64,000 nt of DNA, taken from assembly GCF_018616375.1 (NCBI RefSeq), contig NZ_JAEQBB010000003.1, positions 1-64,000 on the forward strand, in the 5' to 3' direction. The position numbers and the translations under genes were made by a program. The notes under the pieces were generated by a model. The model saw only the letters and a program-made list of their open reading frames with translations, searched no databases and was not told the origin of the DNA. The DNA is from Exiguobacterium sp. J17977 (lineage in GTDB: Bacteria > Bacillota > Bacilli > Exiguobacteriales > Exiguobacteriaceae). The first letter of the stretch is position 1. Every line of letters starts with the position of its first letter. Below are positions 33,306 to 41,392 of the stretch, piece by piece.

Positions 33306-33641
33306 GTGAATATGCAAAAGCGTTGGGTTGATGACATGTTAGACCTGTATAACGCGGCCAAGCGACTGGGAGATGACCCTTGGGCACAGACAATAATGGA
33401 AGCACTCGAGGCGGGATATGAAGCGTCGGAACAGAACGAACAGACGCGGAAACAAACTTTGCTTGAAAAGCGACTGATTGAAATAGACGCCCGTCTAAAT
33501 TTGTTAAGAAAAGAATTCGAACAAGCGGAATCTGTCAAATCGCGGCAACAGTTATACGAGCAGGCGATTAAATTACAAGTCGAGCGTGCCCAAATCGAAG
33601 AGGAGCGGAAGCGCCATCTCGATTCAATCAACTCGTCATGA
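33306..33641 (+). CDS. unknown soluble coiled-coil protein
   Basis: Protein of 111 residues, rich in Glu, Lys, Arg and Gln, with an extended helical stretch from about residue 45 to the end that is compatible with a coiled coil. No signal peptide, membrane segment or known family was recognised. The start is GTG at 33306, with GGAAGGTGA five bases upstream; an ATG six bases later is an alternative. It is monocistronic and ends in a strong bidirectional terminator. Confidence 0.65.
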   Translation: MNMQKRWVDDMLDLYNAAKRLGDDPWAQTIMEALEAGYEASEQNEQTRKQTLLEKRLIEIDARLNLLRKEFEQAESVKSRQQLYEQAIKLQVERAQIEEERKRHLDSINSS

Positions 33642-33651
33642 GGCGCGAGAC

Positions 33652-33692
33652 AAAAATGGACCGGTCGCACATGGGGCGATCGGTCCATTTGC
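33652..33692. terminator. bidirectional terminator
   Basis: Long hairpin AAATGGACCGGTCGC / GCGATCGGTCCATTT (one G-T pair) with loop ACATGGG, between the coiled-coil gene and hit. Confidence 0.9.
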
Positions 33693-33695
33693 TTG

Positions 33696-34124
33696 TTATA
33701 GGTTTGCTTTAATACCGGCAGCAATCGCCTGCATGTCGTCAGATGAGTACGCGTCTTGATGCGTTTCCCATTTGGCGCCAAATCCGTCCGCCTCCCCGTA
33801 GCGCGGCAAGAGGTGGATGTGGAAGTGATAGACGGTCTGCCCGGCAATCGCTTCGGCGTTAGACAACACGTTCATCCCGATCGCGCCTGTTTCACGCTGA
33901 ATCGCGTTCGCGACGGCAGGGACGGCTTGGAAGACGTCACGGGCCACGTCGGTCGGCAATTCATAGATGTTACGGGCGTGGTGTTTCGGGATGACGAGCG
34001 TATGTCCTTTCGTGACTTGAGAGATATCGAGGAACGCGACGACGGCGTCATCCTCGTATACCTTATACGACGGGATGTCATTGTTGACGATTTTACAAAA
34101 GATACAGTTGTCCTCAGTGTGCAT
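33696..34124 (-). CDS. hit: HIT family protein
   Basis: Histidine-triad nucleotide hydrolase of 142 residues. The catalytic motif YHFHIHLL has H100, H102 and H104; the N-terminal zinc ligands C7 and C10 (NCIFC) and a His at 49 are also present. Relatives hydrolyse adenosine phosphoramidates or dinucleoside polyphosphates. The start at 34124 has GGAGGAG upstream. It is divergent from the next membrane protein and lies close to ecsAB, as in Bacillus. Confidence 0.92.
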   Translation of the reverse strand: MHTEDNCIFCKIVNNDIPSYKVYEDDAVVAFLDISQVTKGHTLVIPKHHARNIYELPTDVARDVFQAVPAVANAIQRETGAIGMNVLSNAEAIAGQTVYHFHIHLLPRYGEADGFGAKWETHQDAYSSDDMQAIAAGIKANL

Positions 34125-34256
34125 GCTGACTCCTCCATTCATGAATGACTAATCCATTTCATCATAACATGGAAATTCGGGCGGAAGAACGATTGTCCGG
34201 ACAGTCGATTCACCCTACACTGATATCAATAGCAAGTAGAGAGAGGAAGGGAACGG

Positions 34257-35306
34257 ATGGCATATGTACGATCGAAGAAACCGTCGCGGCGACGAAACAT
34301 TTACCTCGGTCTCCTCGTGACGCTCGGGATCGGCCTCGCGGTCGGTGCGTTCTATCAATGGGGATATAAACCGGCTGCCGCTAACGACAAGATTCACGTC
34401 CGCTTCAAGGACGCCTTGTTGACCGAAGACGTCAGCTTTTTCCAGGAGAACGTCGAATATGAAACGGAACCGCTCACGCAAGCCGAGGCGCTCCGGTTTA
34501 TGGGGTGGTTGAATGAAGACAAGTCGATCCGCGGTGAGGCCATCTCGGAAGTGGCACAGGACCGGTCCGACCGGACGCAAGGCATGGAGACGGACGGATT
34601 GTTCCGGCTCGTCGATACGGGCGAAGGGCGGTTCGGCTTTGCGGATTATCGAATCGAGTTGTTGCCGAAGACGTTGCGGACGTCGGCAGACGTCCCGCTG
34701 ACGAATATTTGGATCGACGGGGTGCAGGCGGGACGGATTGATGAGGCAGGCGAAGCAGTTGAGATGGTTCGCATGCCGGGCCGCTACGACGTCAAAGCCG
34801 TCGCCGTCATTGATGGGGAAACGGTTACCGAGACCGAGGACGTGACGTTGACGGAAGATGCGCAACTAGCGTTTGGCTTATTGCCGGACCAATCCGAGAC
34901 GGTCGCCGGACAATTCGACCTCGAACGGGCCGAATTGATTGAAATCGAGGTCGAGGCGCAAACGGGTCATTCGATTGAGACGCTTGAGGCGCTCATGAAC
35001 AAACGGGAACAGACGGTCGTCGACGAGCTCGGCGAACCGATCGAACGGGGCGACGTCTGGCGTTACGACGGCATGGAGCTCCGATTTGTCGACGGCCGGG
35101 TCGATCGCATCGATATCGATTTACAGAAGCGGCCCGACGACCTGATCGCGCTCTTAGGTGAGCCGAATGAACGGGTCGACACGGATTTTGGCGTCGAATG
35201 GCGCTACGACCGGACGTTGCTCGAGTCGATTTTCACGTTCCTGCGCTTACAAAGCGAGAAGCGGTTCATCGAGCGGGATGAGGCCATCTATCTCGTTTTG
35301 ACATGA
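34257..35306 (+). CDS. unknown single-pass membrane protein with repeated LGEP...WRYD units
   Basis: Protein of 349 residues with a basic N-terminus, one membrane segment (about residues 16-33) and a large extracytoplasmic domain. The domain layout (TM near the start, then two weakly similar beta-rich parts) recalls TcaA-like proteins, but I cannot assign a family. Near the C-terminus the unit LGEPIERGDVWRYD (about 260-273) is repeated as LGEPNERVDTDFGVEWRYD (about 299-317). The start ATG follows GAGAGGAAGGGAACGG. Monocistronic, with its own terminator. Confidence 0.65.
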   Translation: MAYVRSKKPSRRRNIYLGLLVTLGIGLAVGAFYQWGYKPAAANDKIHVRFKDALLTEDVSFFQENVEYETEPLTQAEALRFMGWLNEDKSIRGEAISEVAQDRSDRTQGMETDGLFRLVDTGEGRFGFADYRIELLPKTLRTSADVPLTNIWIDGVQAGRIDEAGEAVEMVRMPGRYDVKAVAVIDGETVTETEDVTLTEDAQLAFGLLPDQSETVAGQFDLERAELIEIEVEAQTGHSIETLEALMNKREQTVVDELGEPIERGDVWRYDGMELRFVDGRVDRIDIDLQKRPDDLIALLGEPNERVDTDFGVEWRYDRTLLESIFTFLRLQSEKRFIERDEAIYLVLT

Positions 35307-35342
35307 CAAAAAACGGGACCCTCGGCGAGGGTCCCGTTTTCA
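35307..35342. terminator. bidirectional terminator
   Basis: Perfect 15-bp stem AAAACGGGACCCTCG / GAGGGTCCCGTTTT region with loop GC; A and T runs on both sides. Confidence 0.92.
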
Positions 35343-35353
35343 TGAGCCGTAGC

Positions 35354-35608
35354 TTAACGCTTGCGGTTCATTGATTTCATAACGAACGATACGATTAAAA
35401 TCAAGATAATCGCACCGAGAAGTGCTGGGATAATCGCGATGCCGCCAACTGCAGGACCGAAGTCTCCGAAGATGAGGCCACCAAGCCAAGCACCGATGAT
35501 ACCAGCGATGATGTTCCCGATGACGCCGCCTGGCACGTCTTTACCTAAAATAAGACCTGCTAACCAACCGATGATACCCCCGACGATTAATGTGATAATC
35601 CAACCCAT
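35354..35608 (-). CDS. GlsB/YeaQ/YmgE family stress membrane protein
   Basis: Very hydrophobic protein of 84 residues with three glycine-rich membrane segments (about 2-22, 27-48 and 54-77). The patterns GGIIGWLAGLI and GNIIAGIIGAWLGG are typical of the transglycosylase-associated/GlsB family, whose members are induced by general stress. AGGAGA site upstream. Monocistronic. Confidence 0.88.
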   Translation of the reverse strand: MGWIITLIVGGIIGWLAGLILGKDVPGGVIGNIIAGIIGAWLGGLIFGDFGPAVGGIAIIPALLGAIILILIVSFVMKSMNRKR

Positions 35609-35780
35609 AACAACATTCTCCTCTCTGTCCTGTTTTGTCCATTGTTCTCACTAACAATTTTATGGAACAATGGAAGTAATGAATAAGTTTTAAAATGCCT
35701 TACAGTTCAGATTATTCCCATGTGACAGCTTTTAAAACATATATCACAAAAAAAAGTTGAAAATGAGGGGTGGAGTTTTC

Positions 35781-36518
35781 ATGTTGCACGTCGACCATTT
35801 GAATGGCGGTTATATAGGTAAGCAAGTGTTACACGATATTTCGTTTGATGTAAAAAAAGGTGAGCTCGTCGGGCTGATAGGGCTAAACGGAGCCGGCAAG
35901 TCGACAACAATCAAACATATTTTAGGATTGCTTGATCCGATTTCAGGATCGGTCGAAGTCGATAGCCAGACACTCAGCTCGTCAGAAAAAAATTATCGTA
36001 AGAAAATTAGTTATATACCCGAGACCCCTATTTTGTACGACACGCTGACGTTGCGTGAACATCTGACGTTGATTGGGAAAGCGTATGACATCGACGCGGT
36101 GGATTTGACGAGCCGGACCGAGCGATTGGCACGAGATATGCGGATGGAGAAGCAACTGGACTGGTTCCCGTCCGTCTTCTCGAAAGGGATGCGTCAAAAA
36201 GCAATGATCCTATGTGCGCTCGTGACGAAGTCACCGCTCCTCATCGTCGATGAACCGTTCGTCGGACTCGATCCACTCGCAATCCGGCAATTGCTCCGAT
36301 TGTTTGACGAGTATAAGGAAGATTGCGCCATCTTGATGTCGACACACATTTTAGAGACGGCCGAGCGCCACTGCGACCGTTTCGTCTTCTTGCACCAAGG
36401 GTCGGTCATCGCGACCGGGACGGCCGCGCAGCTGCGCGAGACATACGGTCTGCGTCCGGACGCCACGCTCGATGACATCTATGTCGAGGCGATTGAGGCC
36501 GAGGAGCGGAAACGATGA
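35781..36518 (+). CDS. ecsA: ABC transporter ATPase EcsA
   Basis: ATPase of 245 residues. Walker A is GLNGAGKST, the signature region is FSKGMRQK and Walker B is LLIVDEPF. In Bacillus EcsAB affects secretion, competence and regulated membrane proteolysis through RasP, although its substrate is unsettled. The start at 35781 has GGGGTGGAG upstream. It overlaps ecsB by four bases. Confidence 0.93.
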   Translation: MLHVDHLNGGYIGKQVLHDISFDVKKGELVGLIGLNGAGKSTTIKHILGLLDPISGSVEVDSQTLSSSEKNYRKKISYIPETPILYDTLTLREHLTLIGKAYDIDAVDLTSRTERLARDMRMEKQLDWFPSVFSKGMRQKAMILCALVTKSPLLIVDEPFVGLDPLAIRQLLRLFDEYKEDCAILMSTHILETAERHCDRFVFLHQGSVIATGTAAQLRETYGLRPDATLDDIYVEAIEAEERKR

Positions 36519-37645
36519 ACGTATTCAAACAACGATTTGGCGTCTGGGTGGAAGACGTCGTGAAATACAGCCGCTACGTCGCAAACGGCGGGTTGTTGTT
36601 CACGCTTTATTTCACGCTCATCTACGGGGCGTTCGTGTATAACCAGTTTTTGACGGATTTGGACCCGGATTTTCCGAGTGAATGGATCGTGGCGCTGATT
36701 TGGTTGTTGCTGCCGCTCGGGCATCGTCCCCGGACGTTGATTCAAGAAGCGGACCAAGTCTTCTTATTGCCGCAACTCGGTGAGATTCGAGCGTTCATGA
36801 CAGGCGTTCGCCTGTTCAACGTCGTCTTCGCTGCCGTCCGCGCCATCCTCGTCATGCTCGTCGTGTTGCCGCTGCTCGTTCGGACGCAAGCGCTCACGTC
36901 GGTCGAAGTCGGGGCCATCCTCGCGACGAGTGTGCTCATTTCAGCCGCGGGTCGTCTCGCCAAGTTGGAAGGCGTGAAATACGTCGTCTTGGCGAGTGCA
37001 CTCGCCAGCGGCTTCCTCATCCTGTTCGGCGTACCGCTATTGACCCCGGTGCCCGCGCTCGTCCCGTTCGTCCTGCTCCACGTGCGACGGAACCAGCGCA
37101 TCCCGCTGCTCGACTGGCTATTGCTCGAAGAGAAGAGCAAAGCCCAGTTCAACCGGGTCGTCAGTTGGTTCGTCGATGTGCCGGCGCTGCGGGAAGACGT
37201 TCGGGAGCGGTCGTTCATCGTGAGCCTGCTCGAACGTTCGGTATTGACCCGCGCCGATGCCGCCCGTTACGTGTACGGACTCCGGGTCATGCGGTCGAAC
37301 GATTCACTCGACCTCGTATTGCGGCTTTCCGCCGTCGCGCTCGTCGTCATGTGGCTCTCGGGCGGATGGTACGTCGGACTGGTCGTCCCGCTCTTCGTCG
37401 GGTTGACGGCGCTCCAACTCGTCCCATTATTTAAACGGCTCGACACGGTGTCGATGGCGTCGTGGTTGCCAATCACACGTACCGAAAGGCTCGTCGCCTA
37501 TAAATGGTGGGCGACTCGGTTGCTGTTCGCGCAACTGCTCGCCCTCGGTGCTGCCTCGCTCTTGTTCGGGGCGACGTGGGACGCGCTCGTCGGTCTCGTC
37601 TTGGCTTACGCGGTCGTCCGTTATTATTTGGCGAGATTGAAGTAA
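36515..37645 (+). CDS. ecsB: ABC transporter membrane protein EcsB
   Basis: Membrane partner of EcsA, 376 residues, with about eight to ten hydrophobic segments in two groups (residues 28-48, 100-175, 190-200 and 255-375). The ATGA overlap with ecsA shows coupling. In Bacillus subtilis an ecsC gene follows; here it is absent and the AT-rich accessory region begins instead. No clear terminator follows; a 7-bp inverted repeat GCCATTC/GAATGGC at 37687-37720 lacks a T run. Confidence 0.92.
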   Translation: MNVFKQRFGVWVEDVVKYSRYVANGGLLFTLYFTLIYGAFVYNQFLTDLDPDFPSEWIVALIWLLLPLGHRPRTLIQEADQVFLLPQLGEIRAFMTGVRLFNVVFAAVRAILVMLVVLPLLVRTQALTSVEVGAILATSVLISAAGRLAKLEGVKYVVLASALASGFLILFGVPLLTPVPALVPFVLLHVRRNQRIPLLDWLLLEEKSKAQFNRVVSWFVDVPALREDVRERSFIVSLLERSVLTRADAARYVYGLRVMRSNDSLDLVLRLSAVALVVMWLSGGWYVGLVVPLFVGLTALQLVPLFKRLDTVSMASWLPITRTERLVAYKWWATRLLFAQLLALGAASLLFGATWDALVGLVLAYAVVRYYLARLK

Positions 37646-38057
37646 AATAGACACGTTAACGTTGATTTGATGTCAAATAAAAAATAGCCATTCATTAATC
37701 GTGATTGAGGTAAGAATGGCAAATAGTTTTGAACGTAGGATTTATAATTTCAGAGAAATTGTGATTCTGCGTTTTTTTGTGCAGAAATATAAATTTGATA
37801 GATTGCCATTCATCATATGGCTGTTTAGAAATATGTCTGAACTGTATAAAATTTAGACATCAATATGTTTCCTTTTCATTAAACATGAATATAGAAAATA
37901 ATTGAACAGTTGGGAGACAAATAGAAGCATACAAGGCGATAATGCATTTTTAATCATTAAAATGAATCAAAGAGTCAATAGTGATAATTTTAAGATGAAA
38001 AAGAATAGATTCAGACCATCTTGACAAGCGTTTTAATTTGAAAGGGGTGCAATCGAA
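37646..38057. other. AT-rich intergenic region, no gene found
   Basis: About 410 bases with base composition clearly lower in GC than either side. The longest frames are short and lack ribosome sites. It holds the inverted repeats TTTGATGTCAAA (37671-37682) and GCCATTC/GAATGGC (37687-37693 and 37714-37720), and a second GCCATTCAT near 37803. TTGACA at 38021 has no matching -10. Probably the left border of acquired DNA. Confidence 0.55.
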
Positions 38058-38588
38058 ATGTTTGATGATTTTGATTTTAATCAAATCTACCAACAAAAAA
38101 AAGAAACTTCAAACTCTTTAGTTATAATGATGTGCGGTATCGCGGGGTCAGGAAAAACGACTTTCTCAAAAATATTAGAACAGAATGGTTTTGTTCGCCT
38201 CTCTATTGACGAAGAAATATGGAGGACTCATGGCCGTTGGGGAATCGATTTTCCAATGGAAGATTTCGAAAAATACCGTTTAGAGGCTGAAAACAAGTTA
38301 TTCGGTTTACTCATTGAGCTGATAAAGGGAAAAAAGGATGTCGTTATCGATTTTAGTTTTTGGGATCGTGAGAGAAGAGAAAGATACAAAAAAATTATTG
38401 AAGATTTCGATGGGAAGTGGTTACTTATTTATTTGAAAGTTGAGGAAAGTGAGTTGCGGAAAAGACTTCTGCTGCGAAGTAAGCGTTTCGATGCAAATGC
38501 ATTCCGCGTCTCAGATGAGCTTTTATTGTCATATCTGAAAGGCTTTGAAGTACCCACAGGTGAAGGTGAAATTGTAATAAATAATTAA
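38058..38588 (+). CDS. P-loop kinase-like ATP-binding protein
   Basis: Soluble protein of 176 residues with Walker A GIAGSGKTTF (residues 27-36), a nucleoside-kinase-like LSIDEEIWRTHGRWG segment after it, an Asp in VVIDFSFWDRERRERY and an Arg-rich lid (ESELRKRLLLRSKRF). It belongs with the AAA_33/zeta-toxin-like small kinases, some of which modify antibiotics; the substrate is not deducible. RBS AAAGGGGTG. Base composition is about 40% GC by eye, lower than its neighbours, suggesting horizontal transfer. Confidence 0.75.
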   Translation: MFDDFDFNQIYQQKKETSNSLVIMMCGIAGSGKTTFSKILEQNGFVRLSIDEEIWRTHGRWGIDFPMEDFEKYRLEAENKLFGLLIELIKGKKDVVIDFSFWDRERRERYKKIIEDFDGKWLLIYLKVEESELRKRLLLRSKRFDANAFRVSDELLLSYLKGFEVPTGEGEIVINN

Positions 38589-38611
38589 AGTAATGCATCC
38601 TTAGAGAATAG

Positions 38612-39113
38612 AATGTGATTTACATCGGGAGCGTCTCGAAGTCACTGAGTCCTGGACTGCGAATCGGGTGGGTCGTCGGTCCGGAGCCGGTCATCAATCG
38701 ACTGGCTGATATCAAGATGCAGACCGATTATGGATCGAGTTCGATCTCGCAACATCTCGTAGAAAAGTGGATCAGAAGGGTGATGTACCAGACGTTTATC
38801 GAGCAGACTCGAATCCGACTGAAAGAGCAGAGAGATTTCGTGGTGGAGCTATTGAGTAAGCATTTCACCCACATCGCCACGTGGAATATCCCTAGCGGTG
38901 GATTTTGGCTCGATCTGAAGGGAGACGTCTCGATTACCAAGCTGTTTCACTTAGCCCTGAAGGAAGGTGTTTTATTGAACCCTAGTGGTGTACGACAAAT
39001 TGGAACAAAACCATTTGCGAATCTCTTATGCCTACGCCTCGAAAGAAGAGTTGGAGAGAGGATTGCGTTGAGTCGCCGAGCTCGTCAATATGTGCACGAA
39101 TGAATCAAAGTGA
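38612..39113 (+). pseudogene. MocR/PdxR-type aminotransferase-like regulator, C-terminal remnant
   Basis: The frame from 38615 encodes the PLP-binding core SVSKSLSPGLRIGWVVG and the following small domain of a MocR-type GntR regulator. The N-terminal helix-turn-helix and most of the large domain (about 300 residues) are missing; the homology starts abruptly at about 38612, right after AT-rich sequence. Near 39019-39022 the family sequence leaves this frame: ISYAYASKEELERGLR continues one frame over, and there it meets a TGA at 39069-39071 before VAELVNM and the end at 39113. So the copy has a 5' deletion, a frameshift and a nonsense codon. Its base composition is host-like. Confidence 0.8.
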
Positions 39114-39263
39114 TAAGCCATAGTCGATTTCTATCAATACTCTCAGGGCGCTCTTGTTTGTTGTCATAATTCAAGTGAGCAGTGTGACTGGCATTAGCAT
39201 GATGTCAAACTGTTCTGTTTAATTGAATGAGAAGGTAGAAAAAATTAAAAAGGTGGGGGACAA

Positions 39264-39707
39264 GTGGAAGTATATCAAGCGACCATTGCAGATATAGAGG
39301 GAGTATCGAGGCTCTTCGATTCGTACCGTATGTTTTACGAAAAGCAATCAGACGTGGAAGGAGCAAAGTCATACATAAAAGCACGCATCGAAAACAAGGA
39401 GTCCGTGATTTTCGTTGTGAAGAATGAACAGGAGTATCTAGGGTTTATTCAACTCTATCCGACGTTCTCATCGATCTCGATGAACAAGTCGTGGATCTTG
39501 AATGACATGTTCGTGAAAGAGGAGGCGCGAAACTTTGGAGTCGGGCAACTTCTGTTGGACCAAGCACGGGACTTCGCGATGGAATTGGGCGCCCAGGGTA
39601 TCAGCCTGGAGACGGCACCGGAAAACACGGCTGCGCAAAGATTGTATGAAAAAAACGGATACGAGCAGGACACGCAGTTTCTCCATTACGTATTGCGTTT
39701 GATGTAA
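39264..39707 (+). CDS. GNAT family N-acetyltransferase
   Basis: Protein of 147 residues with the GNAT fold. The acetyl-CoA loop region is VKEEARNFGVGQLLLDQARDFA (about 85-106), with the pattern R-x-x-G-V-G in place of the usual Q/R-x-x-G-x-G/A, and the fourth motif LETAPENTAAQRLYEKNGYE. Substrate unknown. The start is GTG with AAGGTGGGGG upstream. It lies between the MocR remnant and amt, in sequence of intermediate GC content. Confidence 0.85.
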   Translation: MEVYQATIADIEGVSRLFDSYRMFYEKQSDVEGAKSYIKARIENKESVIFVVKNEQEYLGFIQLYPTFSSISMNKSWILNDMFVKEEARNFGVGQLLLDQARDFAMELGAQGISLETAPENTAAQRLYEKNGYEQDTQFLHYVLRLM

Positions 39708-39886
39708 GTTCTGTAGACCTTGCTATGTGAATGAAAGGGGAAACGCTTCAACCTTCGTCGCAACTTTCAGACCGGATTCGACGAGGGCGTGACAAGGAGT
39801 TGTCAAGGTCAGATGTGGTTACCTGCATCTAAGTCTAAGCCTTGGGTGTCTAGGACTTAACATTATGAGATTATTAAGGGAAAACT
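39708..39886. other. intergenic region, no gene found
   Basis: No frame with a ribosome site. It contains short direct and inverted repeats (for example TAAGTC ... GACTTA around 39830-39860) without a recognisable element. Probably eroded sequence at the right edge of the disturbed region. Confidence 0.45.
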
Positions 39887-39935
39887 AAAACGACTCCAGC
39901 CTATGATAAAAGAAGCCGGAGTCGTTTTCGTTTTT
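39887..39935. terminator. terminator upstream of amt 3' end
   Basis: Stem AAAACGACTCC (39887-39897) / GGAGTCGTTTT (39918-39928) with a 20-base loop, followed by CGTTTTT. Probably bidirectional. Confidence 0.7.
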
Positions 39936-39965
39936 CAAAAGTTGATTGGCCGATTCGTATAAGCT

Positions 39966-41264
39966 TTATTTCTTAGGTGACATGACCGATACGCTCGACC
40001 CGAGAATTTTCGGGAGACGTGCCGGTGCTTCTGGTTCTGTCTCGACTTCACCGTAAGCCGAAACCCCGTGCTCGGCGATGTCGAGGCCGATATCTTCTTG
40101 TTCTTCTGTGACACGAAGACCGATCGTGACGTCAAGGAGTTTCAAGAAGGCGTAGCTACCGCCACCGGCGATGACCATCGCGATCAATACACCGAGTGCT
40201 TGGACACCGAGTTGAGTCAAGCCGCCGCCGTAGAAGAGGCCGGCCGAACCGATGCCAGTGATCTCGACCAAACGAGGTGAGGCGAAGAATCCGAGGGCGA
40301 GCGTCCCGATGATACCGGCGACACCGTGCACCGAGAAGGCGCAGAGTGGATCGTCGATATATTTTGCCATGAGGATGCTTGTACCGTACGTGGCGATCGA
40401 AGCGAGCGCGCCGATGACGATGGCGGCCCAAGGTTCGACGAAGGCGCAAGCAGCGGTGATGGCGACGAGTGCCCCGAGGACACCGTTGACGATTGTCGGG
40501 ATGTCGGCCGTTTTCTTGTGAATCATGACGATGGCAAGAGCGCCGAGCGCACCGGCAGCCGTGGCGAGCATCGTCGTGAGAGCGACGTAACCGAAGAAGC
40601 CGTCCGCGACCGACATCGTCGATCCGGCGTTGAAACCGAACCAGCAGAGCCAGAGCACGAGTCCACCGACGACCGTCAAGACGTGGTTATGACCGGCGAG
40701 CGATTCCGTTTTACGACGTGGTTTCAAGATGATGGTGGCCATGAGTGCGGCCATCCCGCCTTGAAGGTGGACGACAGCCGAACCGGCGAAGTCTTGCATG
40801 CCCATCGTCCCAAGAAGTCCACCGGCCCATACCGAGCGGGCGACGATTGGATACAGGATGGCGACGAAGAAGATGCCGAACAAGACGTAAGCAGATAGTT
40901 TAGCCCGCTCTGCGAAACCACCCCAAGCGATGGCGAGTGCGACGGCGACGAATGACAACTGGAACAAGAATTTGATATCGATGGAGACGTTGGCCCAATC
41001 TAGGCTCGTGAACGAACCGTTCATGAAGAAACCTTCCGTCCCGAACCAGCGGGTCCCGTCCCCGAATGAGAGGCCGAAGCCGACAGCCCAAAAGGCGAGT
41101 GCCGCCACAGAGAGGCTGATGATTTGTTTGACTGCGACGTGCCCGGCGTTTTTAGCCCGGAGCGTCCCCGTCTCGAGCAACCCAAATCCAAGTTGCATCG
41201 TCAAGACGAGCAAGGCGGCGATGAGTACGAACAGCGTGTCCATATAATATAAGATGTCTTCCAT
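39966..41264 (-). CDS. amt: ammonium transporter
   Basis: Membrane channel of the Amt/Rh family, 432 residues with eleven hydrophobic segments. The twin histidines are visible in GSAVVHLQGG and FSVHGVAG, as are the signature segments around DFAGSAVVH. The C-terminus is a long polar tail (about 50 residues, ending in SPKK) that may contact a PII-like regulator; no glnB/glnK gene is next to it. Start at 41264 with AAGGAGGAA upstream. It is divergent from tnrA, with a TnrA box about 50 bases from its likely transcription start. Confidence 0.94.
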   Translation of the reverse strand: MEDILYYMDTLFVLIAALLVLTMQLGFGLLETGTLRAKNAGHVAVKQIISLSVAALAFWAVGFGLSFGDGTRWFGTEGFFMNGSFTSLDWANVSIDIKFLFQLSFVAVALAIAWGGFAERAKLSAYVLFGIFFVAILYPIVARSVWAGGLLGTMGMQDFAGSAVVHLQGGMAALMATIILKPRRKTESLAGHNHVLTVVGGLVLWLCWFGFNAGSTMSVADGFFGYVALTTMLATAAGALGALAIVMIHKKTADIPTIVNGVLGALVAITAACAFVEPWAAIVIGALASIATYGTSILMAKYIDDPLCAFSVHGVAGIIGTLALGFFASPRLVEITGIGSAGLFYGGGLTQLGVQALGVLIAMVIAGGGSYAFLKLLDVTIGLRVTEEQEDIGLDIAEHGVSAYGEVETEPEAPARLPKILGSSVSVMSPKK

Positions 41265-41346
41265 GTTGCGATTCCTCCTTTTTTCCGATTGATGATTCAA
41301 AAGTTGTTTTCAGTGTAAGACGAAAAAATCAACTTGGATTGCAAAT

Positions 41347-41363
41347 TGTCAGATTATCTGACA
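41347..41363. promoter_or_regulatory. TnrA box between amt and tnrA
   Basis: TGTCAGATTATCTGACA matches the Bacillus TnrA/GlnR consensus TGTNANAWWWTNTNACA at all fixed positions. On the amt side a TACACT -10 candidate (41317-41312) puts the box centre near -50, the spacing at which TnrA activates. On the other side the box lies just upstream of tnrA, so autoregulation is plausible. Confidence 0.85.
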
Positions 41364-41392
41364 TAGTTTTTTTATGAAGAGGAGGACGGGCG

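Noticed and set aside
34215-34865. Antisense frame (216 codons) opposite the LGEP-repeat membrane protein
   Set aside because: The plus-strand frame has a start signal, TM segment and terminator; the minus frame has none.
38021-38040. TTGACA upstream of the P-loop kinase gene
   Set aside because: No -10 box at 16-19 bases; the ribosome site of the gene occupies that place.
39708-39886. Short repeats resembling a mobile-element end
   Set aside because: Repeats are short and imperfect, with no transposase fragment or target-site duplication.
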